Source of the DNA: Pontibacillus marinus BH030004 = DSM 16465
GTDB taxonomy: Bacteria; Bacillota; Bacilli; Bacillales; BH030062
Reading direction: 5' to 3'
Assembly (NCBI RefSeq): GCF_000425225.1
Contig: NZ_AULJ01000047.1
Span: 1 to 40,736, forward strand
DNA: 40,736 bases
In this document: positions 27,777 to 36,224 of the stretch, in pieces
Layout: each line of letters begins with the position of its first letter
Numbering within the stretch: position 1 is the stretch's first letter
Position numbers and translations under genes: made by a program
Notes under the pieces: generated by a model
Told to the model about the DNA's origin: nothing
Seen by the model: the letters and a program-made list of their open reading frames with translations, nothing else
Databases searched by the model: none

Positions 27777-27805
27777 ATTATACCCAAATTATACAAAAGT
27801 GTGAA
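27777..27805 (-). promoter_or_regulatory. sigma-A promoter of the 26-codon gene
   Basis: On the minus strand TTCACA (27805-27800) is followed by 17 bases and a perfect TATAAT (27782-27777). The predicted start is near 27770, about 27 bases before the ribosome binding site. Confidence 0.65.
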
Positions 27806-27910
27806 TGGAAAAGTAAAATGATGATGTATTTTTCATGTTGTTGTCACATTTATCCTTCGAATGGAATTATCTTACTAAAATGAAAAAGAATCGAATGTTC
27901 CAACTCAAAC

Positions 27911-27939
27911 TCATTTTTCTCCCACCCTCGTCATAGACT
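27911..27939 (+). promoter_or_regulatory. sigma-E-like promoter of prkA
   Basis: TCATTTT (27911-27917), 14 bases, then CATAGACT (27932-27939). Against the sigma-E consensus KMATATW / CATACAMT this is 6 of 7 and 7 of 8, with spacing in the normal 13-15 range. prkA is a sigma-E (mother cell) gene in B. subtilis, which supports the call. Confidence 0.6.
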
Positions 27940-27984
27940 GTACTAATTAGCAAATGCCCAACATCGACAGGGGAGGTCTTTTAC

Positions 27985-29880
27985 GTGGACATTTTAAAAA
28001 AAATTCAAGACTACCGGGAAGAAGAGGAAAATTTGAAGTGGGAAGGGACGTTTGCAGAGTATTTAGAGATGGTGAAAGAACGACCATATCTTGCACAGTC
28101 TGCGCATTCACGTGTTTATAATATGATCAAACATTCGGGCATTGAGGAAGAAAATGGGAAGTTCAACTACAAGTTTTTTGATAACGAAATTTTCGGCTTA
28201 GAAGAAGCAATGGAACGATTAGTAGAAGAATATTTTCACCCAGCAGCGATGCGCTTAGATGTTCGAAAACGAATCTTGCTTTTAATGGGACCGGTAAGCG
28301 GTGGTAAATCTACATTAGTGACCTTATTGAAAAGAGGATTAGAGCGCTTTTCTCATACAGATGAAGGTGCAGTTTATGCGATTAAAGGCTGCCCAATGCA
28401 TGAGGACCCTCTACACTTAGTACCTCATCATTTACGTGATGATTTTGCAGACGAATACGGCATCCGAATTGAAGGAAATCTTTCACCTCTAAATATGATG
28501 CGTGTTGAAGAAGAGTATGGAGGACGCATTGAGGATGTGAAAGTCGAGCGAATCTTCTTCTCTGAGGATAAGCGAACAGGGATCGGTACCTTCAGCCCGT
28601 CAGATCCAAAATCTCAGGATATTGCAGATTTAACTGGATCGATCGACTTTTCAACCATTGCTGAATATGGATCGGAATCAGACCCTCGCGCATATCGTTT
28701 TGATGGTGAGCTGAATAAAGCAAACCGAGGCATCATGGAGTTTCAGGAGATGCTGAAATGTGATGAGAAGTTTTTATGGCACTTGCTTTCTCTTACACAA
28801 GAAGGAAACTTTAAAGCGGGGAGATTTGCCTTAATAAGTGCTGATGAGATGATCATCGCTCACACCAACGAATCGGAATATCGTTCGTTTATTGCCAATA
28901 AGAAAAATGAAGCATTACACTCGCGTATGATTGTTATGCCTGTACCTTATAACTTAAAAGTGACACAGGAAGAGCGAATTTATGAAAAGATGATTCGCGA
29001 AAGTGATATTAAAGATGTACACATTGCTCCTCATACTTTAAAAGTAGCGGCAATGTTTACGATTTTGACACGTTTGAAAGATTCGTCAAATAACCAAGTA
29101 GATCTGCTGAAGAAGATGCGTCTTTATGACGGGGAAGTGGTCGAAGGCTTTAGTGATGTGGATGTAGAAGAGCTGAAAAATGAGCATCATGATGAGGGGA
29201 TGAGTGGGATTGACCCTCGTTATGTGATTAACCGTATCTCATCAACGATTATTAAAAAAGAAATGACATCTATTAATGCACTTGATGTATTACGTTCCTT
29301 AAAAGATGGATTATCCAGTCATGCCTCCATTTCTAAAGAAGATAAGGAGCGTTATCTCAACTTTATCTCAATTGCACGAAAAGAGTACGATGAGATTGCA
29401 AAGAAAGAAGTGCAAAAAGCGTTTGTGTACTCTTATGAGGAATCAGCTAAAACGCTTATGGATAACTACCTTGATAATGTTGAAGCGTACTGTAATAAAA
29501 CGAAACTACGTGATCCACTTACAGGTGAAGAATTAAATCCAGATGAAAAGCTGATGCGTTCCATAGAGGAGCAAATCGGAATTTCGGAGAATGCGAAAAA
29601 AGCATTCCGAGAAGAGATCCTAATTCGGATTTCAGCCTATGCTCGTAAAGGTAAAAAATTCGATTACTCTTCACACGAACGCCTGAGAGAAGCGATTCAA
29701 AAGAAACTGTTTGCTGATCTGAAAGACGTGGTTAAAATCACAACATCTACAAAAACTCCTGATGAGCAGCAGTTGAAGAAGGTGAATGAGGTGATTGCTA
29801 CCCTTGTAGATAGCTATGGGTATAACTCATCATCAGCGAATGAATTGTTACGTTATGTGGGTAGTTTGTTGAATCGATAA
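27985..29880 (+). CDS. prkA: PrkA, AAA+ protein with kinase-like C-terminal domain
   Basis: A 631-residue protein, the same length as B. subtilis PrkA. The N-terminal AAA+ domain shows Walker A GPVSGGKST at residues 102-110, and the PrkA-type C-terminal domain follows. It was first described as a serine kinase; later work points to a Lon-like AAA+ activity that promotes sporulation. GTG 27985 is 7 bases after GGGGAGGT. In many Bacillaceae yhbH and spoVR are functional partners; neither is adjacent here, where a GGDEF gene follows. Confidence 0.95.
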   Translation: MDILKKIQDYREEEENLKWEGTFAEYLEMVKERPYLAQSAHSRVYNMIKHSGIEEENGKFNYKFFDNEIFGLEEAMERLVEEYFHPAAMRLDVRKRILLLMGPVSGGKSTLVTLLKRGLERFSHTDEGAVYAIKGCPMHEDPLHLVPHHLRDDFADEYGIRIEGNLSPLNMMRVEEEYGGRIEDVKVERIFFSEDKRTGIGTFSPSDPKSQDIADLTGSIDFSTIAEYGSESDPRAYRFDGELNKANRGIMEFQEMLKCDEKFLWHLLSLTQEGNFKAGRFALISADEMIIAHTNESEYRSFIANKKNEALHSRMIVMPVPYNLKVTQEERIYEKMIRESDIKDVHIAPHTLKVAAMFTILTRLKDSSNNQVDLLKKMRLYDGEVVEGFSDVDVEELKNEHHDEGMSGIDPRYVINRISSTIIKKEMTSINALDVLRSLKDGLSSHASISKEDKERYLNFISIARKEYDEIAKKEVQKAFVYSYEESAKTLMDNYLDNVEAYCNKTKLRDPLTGEELNPDEKLMRSIEEQIGISENAKKAFREEILIRISAYARKGKKFDYSSHERLREAIQKKLFADLKDVVKITTSTKTPDEQQLKKVNEVIATLVDSYGYNSSSANELLRYVGSLLNR

Positions 29881-29895
29881 ATAAAATTAAATCAG

Positions 29896-29934
29896 ATACC
29901 AGTCTACATGAGAGTGTGGGCTGGTATATTTTTA
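29896..29934 (+). terminator. terminator after prkA
   Basis: A 13-position stem (ATACCAGTCTACA at 29896-29908 with 29915-29927, two wobble pairs) is followed by ATTTTTA. Confidence 0.85.
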
Positions 29935-30097
29935 TGGGATAAGAATATGGTGATGCCAAGTCATCTAAGAGACTTGATTGAAGGTGAAATGATTTCTATC
30001 ATAATAGATTTAAAAAAATAAGAGTAAAGTAGGACATTTTGCTTATTTGTTGGTAGAATTTAGTTATCAAGTCTTTTTGTATATGGGGGGAGTATGA

Positions 30098-32083
30098 ATG
30101 TTTTTAGATTTAACCATGAATGTTGCGGTAATCATAGCTTATTTATTTATTATAGGAATGTTATCAAAGGAAATACATAAAGGATATATTTATCAAACTA
30201 TATTCCATCGTTTAGATACACAACTTGTTGCTGGAGTATTATTTGGAGTCCTTGGCATTATCTTAATGTTATTTAGCATTCAAGTTAATGCTGAGGTGTT
30301 CGTTGACTTAAGACATATTGCTACTGTTATAGCGGCTATGTTTTTTGGGGTTCCAGCTGCTTTGGGATCGGCGTTCATCATTGGTATAGCGCGTGTGGTT
30401 TTAGTTGGTGGTTTTTCAGAGGTCTCTATAACAGCCATGTTACTCATGTTTGCTATCGGCATTGTTTGTGCGCTTATGACAAAATTACCGTTTATACCAG
30501 CTATAAAATTTATCATTATGAATGTGGTTAGCATAGCTATAGTTTATTTGGCACTGTACTTCACTCTCGGTGTTTTTAATAATAACTATGAAGCTTTAAT
30601 GAGTATTTATAGAGTAGATTGGATTATCGCTTTAATTGGAGGCATTATATCCTTCTATGTTGCAAATTACATCTTTCAATCAAATCAAAACTTTTATAAA
30701 TTACAGGAATTCAATCAAAAGTTAGAGGAATCAAACTATCAATTGGAAGAGATGAAGAATCAACTTGCTCATAGAGAACAACAATATAAGTCTCTATTTG
30801 AATACAATCAAAGTGCAACCTTCACACTTGATTTATTTGGACACTTTCAGCAAATAAATAAATCAGCTGAAGTTATCACTGGATACTCTAAAGATGATTT
30901 ACAAGGGTCAACTTTTATACCTCTAATCGATAAAGAATGTATTGAGGATACACTTTTGAATTTTAACAAGGTTAAAGAAGGGGAGTCTGTTACGTTCCAG
31001 ACTGAACTTGTTCATAAGGATGGGGCGATCATAAGCCTTACTGTTAATACTGCCCCTATTATTATTGAGGAAGAAATTATTGGTGTAATAGGAGTTGCAC
31101 ATGATATATCTGTACAAAAACAAATAGAGAAGAAGGTTAAGGAAAGTGAAGAGCAATATCGCAGCTTAATTCACCTTTCTCCAGAGGTTATCTTTGTTTT
31201 AAAGGATACAAAGATTGAGTTTATAAATGATAAAGCTTTAAGTTTCATAGGAGTAAATCAAGTTGAAGAGCTTGTAGGAGAATCTATATTTGAGTTTATC
31301 CACCCAGATGATCGTGAAATAGTAGCATATCGAATCACTAGAGCAATGGAAACGAATAAGGTAAGTAAGCGACTGAATGATATTCGATTCCTACATAGAG
31401 AAGGAAATATTGTTCAAGCTAATGTTGGGACAAAGCTGATTAAATACAATGGACATAAAGCTATAATGGGAATCATCCATGACGTCACAGAGCAAAAAGA
31501 GATTGAACAGCAATTGAAAGATGCCAATCAAATGTTACGTGAACTATCACAATTAGATGGGCTTACAGGAATTCCGAATCGACGTTATTATGATGAAACC
31601 TTAGCCACGGAGTGGGATGATGCTTTGGCTAATGGAAGAGCACTGTCCTTGCTCATGATCGATATTGACCATTTGTTATACAATGACACTTATGGACATC
31701 TACAAGGAGATGCTTGTCTTAAGCAAGTTGCTCGTTCAATAAAAGCTTCCGTTAATCGACCACGTGATTTCGTAGCAAGATATGGTGGAGAAGAGTTCTC
31801 TGTAATTTTACCAGAGACTAACTTGGATGGAGCACTAGTTCTAGCAGAAAAGATACGTTCAGATATAGAACACCTATCCATTCCGCATAAATCATCCAAA
31901 GTGAAACCAGTGGTCACGGTAAGTGTAGGGGTTGCTTCGATTTTCCCTAAAGAGCACATAAATACAGAAGATTTGATACAAACGGCAGACAGTGGATTGT
32001 ATGAAGCAAAAGAAAATGGCAGGAACCAGGTTAAAGCAGATACGATTGATAACATTAAATATAAAATTGCTCTAAAGACTTAA
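30098..32083 (+). CDS. membrane 5TM-PAS-PAS-GGDEF protein
   Basis: A 661-residue signalling protein. Residues 1-200 form a six-helix 5TMR-LYT-like sensor, then a coiled coil (205-235), two PAS domains (about 235-345 and 355-475, the second ending in GIIHDVTEQKEIEQQLK) and a GGDEF domain (about 490-655). The GGEEF loop is at 563-567. An inhibitory-site RxxD (RPRD, 554-557) sits at the standard five-residue distance, so c-di-GMP could bind. The substrate motif normally written DxDxFKxxND is D522-IDHLLYN-D530, one residue short and without Phe-Lys. Cyclase activity is therefore doubtful. GGGGGGAG precedes ATG 30098. Confidence 0.9.
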   Translation: MFLDLTMNVAVIIAYLFIIGMLSKEIHKGYIYQTIFHRLDTQLVAGVLFGVLGIILMLFSIQVNAEVFVDLRHIATVIAAMFFGVPAALGSAFIIGIARVVLVGGFSEVSITAMLLMFAIGIVCALMTKLPFIPAIKFIIMNVVSIAIVYLALYFTLGVFNNNYEALMSIYRVDWIIALIGGIISFYVANYIFQSNQNFYKLQEFNQKLEESNYQLEEMKNQLAHREQQYKSLFEYNQSATFTLDLFGHFQQINKSAEVITGYSKDDLQGSTFIPLIDKECIEDTLLNFNKVKEGESVTFQTELVHKDGAIISLTVNTAPIIIEEEIIGVIGVAHDISVQKQIEKKVKESEEQYRSLIHLSPEVIFVLKDTKIEFINDKALSFIGVNQVEELVGESIFEFIHPDDREIVAYRITRAMETNKVSKRLNDIRFLHREGNIVQANVGTKLIKYNGHKAIMGIIHDVTEQKEIEQQLKDANQMLRELSQLDGLTGIPNRRYYDETLATEWDDALANGRALSLLMIDIDHLLYNDTYGHLQGDACLKQVARSIKASVNRPRDFVARYGGEEFSVILPETNLDGALVLAEKIRSDIEHLSIPHKSSKVKPVVTVSVGVASIFPKEHINTEDLIQTADSGLYEAKENGRNQVKADTIDNIKYKIALKT

Positions 32084-32148
32084 TCAGATTTTATGTCGAA
32101 TCCTCAGGTGACATGAGCTTACGATTAAGGCATAAAGAGGTGTAAATA

Positions 32149-32157
32149 TGCTATACT
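32149..32157 (+). promoter_or_regulatory. extended -10 promoter of ppx
   Basis: TGCTATACT combines the TGN extension with TATACT (32152-32157). No good -35 is visible. It lies about 26 bases before the ppx ribosome binding site. Confidence 0.45.
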
Positions 32158-32197
32158 GAAACCATTCTAGAACCACATTTATAAAGGTGGGTAACTT

Positions 32198-33739
32198 TTG
32201 GACAAACATCATTATGCCATTATCGATATAGGGTCGAATACGGTTCGACTAGTGATCTATCTTCGGAATAAGAGTGGAAGGTTTAAAGAAGTAGAAAACG
32301 TAAAAGCCGTGGCTCGCCTGCGTAATTATTTAGAAGATACTGGTGAGTTGAATGAAGACGGTATCCAAAATCTATTAAAGATATTAAAAAGTTTCAAAGA
32401 GGTAACGGACTCTTACCAATTAGACCAGCTTGTTTGTGTAGCAACCGCAACCATTCGTCAATCCACAAATCAAGAGGAAATAATTGCGCGAGTTGAAGAA
32501 CAGATCGGTTACAATATGATCATTTTATCTGAACGAGAAGAGGCGTATTATGGTTATTTAGCTGTGGTAAATTCCACCTCAATAACAGACGGAGTTACCA
32601 TCGATATTGGTGGTGGAAGTACGGAAGTAACCTATTTTGAAAACCGCAAAATTCAATATTCTCACAGCTTTCCGTTCGGTGCATTGACGCTGAAAAACAT
32701 GTTTGTCAAAGGTGAAGTGCCTACCGAACATGAAATGAAAAAGCTTAGTGGTTATCTTAAGGATCAGTTCGAATCACTGCCTTGGTTAAAAGGTCGGCAA
32801 GTCCCGCTAATCGGGATAGGAGGAAGTGCTCGTAACCTTGCTCAAGTAGACCAATCCTTAAAAGAATATCCACTTGCAGGTCTTCATCAATACAGTATCA
32901 AAGACCATGATATCCAATTTATAAAGCAATATTTAATGACTTTAAACTTTAAGAAACTACAAAAGGTAGAAGGTCTCTCGAAAGATAGAGCAGATATTAT
33001 TTTGCCAGCTATTGAGGTTTTCGATTCTTTATATGATATTGTGGGTGCAAAATCTTTTGTATTGAGTAGAAAAGGATTGCGTGATGGTGTGTTTAATGAA
33101 CAACTAACAACAGATTTTGGCATTTCAATTTTTCCAAATGTAATTGAAGAAAGCTTTAATGAACTAGCTTCTGATTTCGATATCAACTATAAGCATGTGC
33201 TTAAAGCAACCGATATAGCTATGAAAATTACGAATGAGCTTCAAGAGCATGGAGATGGAGACTTTTCTTTCACAGAAGAGGATGTAAGTCTTCTGAAAAG
33301 AGGAGCTTTTGTTTATAACTTAGGAGGTTATATTGATTCAGAATCTAGCTCTCAGCACACCTTTTATTTACTAGCTAATCGAACAATTGACGGTCTCTTT
33401 CATAAGGACCGCTTGAAGGTAGCGTTAATTGCATCATTTAAGAGTAAATCGATTTTTAAACAATTTGCTCACCCATATAAGCATTGGTTCTTAAAAGACG
33501 AGAAGAAAAAACTTCGCTTACTAGGAGCTATTACGAAATTTTCTTTTAGCTTAGATTCGACTAGGAGAGGAATTGTAGAAGACATTCGAGTGGATGTTCA
33601 AAAAGAAGAATTGCATATGCAAGTGTATTGTAATCAGGAATCTTTACCAGAAGAATATCAAGTAGAAAAACAGAAAAAACATCTTGAAAAAGCGATTAAA
33701 CGAAATGTACACGTTTGTTTCCAACCATATGAGGGGTAG
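32198..33739 (+). CDS. ppx: exopolyphosphatase, Ppx/GppA family
   Basis: A 513-residue hydrolase of the ASKHA fold that releases phosphate from polyphosphate. Motifs: AIIDIGSNTVRLVIY (residues 7-21, phosphate 1), TATIRQSTN, SEREEAYYGY with the catalytic glutamate, VTIDIGGGSTEV (phosphate 2), and IGIGGSARNLA. The C-terminal part (from about 310) is an HD-like helical domain. TTG 32198 is chosen because AAAGGTGGG sits 6-7 bases upstream and the first residues MDKHHYAIIDIG fit the family. It is paired with ppk on the same strand, but each has its own promoter. Confidence 0.92.
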   Translation: MDKHHYAIIDIGSNTVRLVIYLRNKSGRFKEVENVKAVARLRNYLEDTGELNEDGIQNLLKILKSFKEVTDSYQLDQLVCVATATIRQSTNQEEIIARVEEQIGYNMIILSEREEAYYGYLAVVNSTSITDGVTIDIGGGSTEVTYFENRKIQYSHSFPFGALTLKNMFVKGEVPTEHEMKKLSGYLKDQFESLPWLKGRQVPLIGIGGSARNLAQVDQSLKEYPLAGLHQYSIKDHDIQFIKQYLMTLNFKKLQKVEGLSKDRADIILPAIEVFDSLYDIVGAKSFVLSRKGLRDGVFNEQLTTDFGISIFPNVIEESFNELASDFDINYKHVLKATDIAMKITNELQEHGDGDFSFTEEDVSLLKRGAFVYNLGGYIDSESSSQHTFYLLANRTIDGLFHKDRLKVALIASFKSKSIFKQFAHPYKHWFLKDEKKKLRLLGAITKFSFSLDSTRRGIVEDIRVDVQKEELHMQVYCNQESLPEEYQVEKQKKHLEKAIKRNVHVCFQPYEG

Positions 33740-33764
33740 CATAATAAAGCTATCTCTTTTTTTT
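33735..33764 (+). terminator. weak terminator at the end of ppx
   Basis: GGTAGC (33735-33740) pairs with GCTATC (33749-33754), 6 bp with one wobble, followed by a T-rich run to 33764. It overlaps the ppx stop codon. The short stem suggests some read-through into ppk. Confidence 0.5.
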
Positions 33765-33809
33765 ATTTAAAAGTTATAACATCAAGCCTAATATCAAAGT
33801 ATCACTTTG

Positions 33810-33850
33810 TTAACAATATCTTCATATCAAATTCATATCTGCTTTATAAT
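33810..33850 (+). promoter_or_regulatory. Pho box (PhoP site) and promoter of ppk
   Basis: Four TTNAYA-like repeats are phased every 11 bases: TTAACA (33810), TTCATA (33821), TTCATA (33832) and TTTATA (33843), each with a five-base gap. This is the B. subtilis PhoP binding pattern. A perfect -10 TATAAT (33845-33850) lies in the last repeat. There is no good -35, as is common for promoters that need an activator. It suggests that ppk responds to phosphate starvation. Confidence 0.65.
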
Positions 33851-33910
33851 CACTTGGTAAAATTCAAGTGACTCATATGTCTCAATACAGAGGAAGGGTG
33901 ATGGAGACGA

Positions 33911-36013
33911 ATGAAACAAACAAATGAATTAGGGAATCCTCTTTACTACAATAATAGAGAATTGAGTTGGCTTGCTTTTAATGAGCGGGTATTGCAAGAA
34001 TCCTTAGATAAGCATAACCCTTTATTAGAACGACTGAAATTTTTAGCGATATTTAGCTCAAACTTAGATGAATTTTTTATGGTTCGGGTAGCTGGACTAA
34101 AGGATCAGGTGAAAGCAGGTTTTAACAAACCAGAAAATAAAGCAGGATTAACACCCAAAGAACAACTCTCCAAGATCTCAGATAAAAATCATAAGCTAGT
34201 TGATATGCAGTACTCTACATATCAAAACGTGCTCCTTCCCATGTTAAAAGAAGAGAACATCTCATTTGTCTCGATGAATGAACTCACTCGAGAACAGTAT
34301 CGGGTGATGGAAGAATTCTTTGATGAACAAATCTTTCCTGTCTTAACACCTATGGCTGTCGATGCATATCGTCCCTTCCCTATGCTTCTAAATAAGAGTA
34401 TTAATTTAACGGTTGTACTTGAAGATGAATTTGACGTAGAAGAAGAAGGTCATAAAACGGCTATTGTACAAGTTCCTTCTGTATTAAATCGATATGTAGA
34501 ACTGGACGCCTCCAACGAAAAGGTTCGTAAGTTTATAATGCTTGAGGATATCATTAGTCACTTTCTATATAAGATGTTTGCTGGTTATATAGTTAAATCT
34601 GTGACAGAGTTCCGGATCACACGAAATGCAGATATGACAATCCATGAAGAAGGTGCTCGTGATCTTCTAAAAGAGATTGAGAAAGAATTAAAAAAGAGGA
34701 AATGGGGGGCAGCAGTACGTCTTGAAATAAAAAAAGATCAGTATGACCCCAAAGTACTTCAATTTCTTTTAAATGTTCTGGAAATCCATCGAAAAGACGT
34801 ATATGAAGTTGATGGCCCCTTGGATTTAACCTATCTTTTTAAATTCTATGGGGATCTGGAGGATGACAAAGACCACCTTGTGTATGGAGGGCTTATTCCA
34901 CAACCCCCTAAAGACGTCGGCTCTGAAGAAGATTTATTTGAGCTTGTAAATGAACGAGATATCTTTCTTCACCACCCTTATGAATCATTTCAGCCAGTCG
35001 TTGATTTTGTTGAGGATGCTGCAGATAATCCGGATGTATTAGCTATCAAGCAAACCTTGTATCGGGTTAGTGGAGATTCACCTATTATAGAAGGGTTAAA
35101 GCGTGCTGCAGAAAATGGTAAGCAGGTTACGGTATTGGTTGAGCTTAAGGCACGTTTTGACGAAGAAAATAACGTTCAATGGGCAAAAGAACTTGAGAAA
35201 TCTGGTTGTCACGTTATTTACGGGATGAACTATCTAAAAACACATAGTAAAATTACGCTGGTCGTGCGTAAGAGGAAGAATAGAATCGACCGATTAGTTC
35301 ATCTCGGAACAGGAAATTATAACGACCAAACTGCCAAATTATATACGGATATGGGAATTATTACTTCTAATCGTAAATTTGGGATCGATGCAACGAACTT
35401 CTTTAATTATTTGAGCGGCTACACAGAAAAACCGAATTACCACCACATCTCAATGGCTCCTTTTGATATTCGAAGAGATTTCTTAGCTTTAACGGATCAA
35501 GAAATTCAAAGTCATAAACAGCATGGCAATGGTCGTATTATTGCAAAAATGAACTCTCTGACAGATAAAAAGATTATTATGAAACTTTATGAAGCATCAC
35601 GAGCGGGAGTCAAAATTGATTTAATCGTCCGTGGAATTTGTTGTTTACGGCCTGGTATTAAAGGGGTAAGTGAGAACATACGTGTCACAAGTATTGTTGG
35701 AAGATTTTTAGAGCATAGTCGCATCTATTATTTCCATAAAAATGGTGAAGGGAAAATGTACCTCTCTTCAGCTGATATGATGACAAGGAATATGGAAAAA
35801 CGAGTTGAATTGTTATTCCCTATCTATGATGGGGGCATAAAAAAGCGCCTGCAAAACATATTGAAAATTATGCTTGAGGATAACATGAAAGCACGAGTTC
35901 AAGATTCAGATGGAAATTACCACTATGTAAAAAGGGACAAAGGTGAAAAACCAATTGATAGCCAACTTGAGCTGTTTTCTATGGCCTATACAGTTGGTGA
36001 AGATGAAGAATAA
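33911..36013 (+). CDS. ppk: polyphosphate kinase 1
   Basis: A 700-residue enzyme that reversibly makes polyphosphate from ATP. The N-terminal domain has NRELSWLAFNERVLQE; the head domain follows. Two phospholipase-D-like domains carry the histidines: H445 (KTHSKITLVV, the autophosphorylated one by alignment with E. coli H435) and H602 (LEHSRIYYFH). The ADP/ATP-site VELKARFDEENN is also present. Full length, membrane-associated in other species. ATG 33911 follows GGGTGATGGAG. Together with ppx it controls the polyphosphate pool. Confidence 0.96.
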   Translation: MKQTNELGNPLYYNNRELSWLAFNERVLQESLDKHNPLLERLKFLAIFSSNLDEFFMVRVAGLKDQVKAGFNKPENKAGLTPKEQLSKISDKNHKLVDMQYSTYQNVLLPMLKEENISFVSMNELTREQYRVMEEFFDEQIFPVLTPMAVDAYRPFPMLLNKSINLTVVLEDEFDVEEEGHKTAIVQVPSVLNRYVELDASNEKVRKFIMLEDIISHFLYKMFAGYIVKSVTEFRITRNADMTIHEEGARDLLKEIEKELKKRKWGAAVRLEIKKDQYDPKVLQFLLNVLEIHRKDVYEVDGPLDLTYLFKFYGDLEDDKDHLVYGGLIPQPPKDVGSEEDLFELVNERDIFLHHPYESFQPVVDFVEDAADNPDVLAIKQTLYRVSGDSPIIEGLKRAAENGKQVTVLVELKARFDEENNVQWAKELEKSGCHVIYGMNYLKTHSKITLVVRKRKNRIDRLVHLGTGNYNDQTAKLYTDMGIITSNRKFGIDATNFFNYLSGYTEKPNYHHISMAPFDIRRDFLALTDQEIQSHKQHGNGRIIAKMNSLTDKKIIMKLYEASRAGVKIDLIVRGICCLRPGIKGVSENIRVTSIVGRFLEHSRIYYFHKNGEGKMYLSSADMMTRNMEKRVELLFPIYDGGIKKRLQNILKIMLEDNMKARVQDSDGNYHYVKRDKGEKPIDSQLELFSMAYTVGEDEE

Positions 36014-36024
36014 GCTATAGAATT

Positions 36025-36060
36025 AGCACCATTGTTTTCATTTTTCAATGGTGCTTTTTC
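36025..36060 (+). terminator. terminator after ppk
   Basis: AGCACCATTG (36025-36034) pairs with CAATGGTGCT (36046-36055), followed by a T run. Confidence 0.9.
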
Positions 36061-36132
36061 TTATTTTTACACTTTTCTTCAACAAATTTCGAATTTTTTT
36101 TTGTTTTCATGAAAAAAACTAGGGTAAAGTAG

Positions 36133-36162
36133 TTGAAGAAGAAAACGGAAAATCATTATAAT
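36133..36162 (+). promoter_or_regulatory. sigma-A promoter of odhAB
   Basis: TTGAAG (36133-36138), 18 bases, then a perfect TATAAT (36157-36162). The predicted start is near 36169. Confidence 0.75.
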
Positions 36163-36173
36163 AGAAGATGAGT

Positions 36174-36188
36174 TTGCAAACGTTTACG
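36174..36188 (+). promoter_or_regulatory. cre site (CcpA operator) of odhAB
   Basis: TTGCAAACGTTTACG fits the cre consensus except for the last base. It lies just after the predicted transcript start, a position from which CcpA represses. This fits glucose repression of the 2-oxoglutarate dehydrogenase genes in Bacillus. Confidence 0.65.
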
Positions 36189-36224
36189 TCAGAGAAAGCG
36201 AACTTCTATTGGAGGTAGTAAATC

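Noticed and set aside
29947-30021. 24-codon frame between prkA and the GGDEF gene
   Set aside because: It has no good ribosome binding site or promoter and no feature such as a membrane helix.
36080-36120. CodY-like TTTTCATGAAAA upstream of odhA
   Set aside because: The two half-sites are separated by one base too many, and the surrounding poly-T/poly-A makes the match weak.
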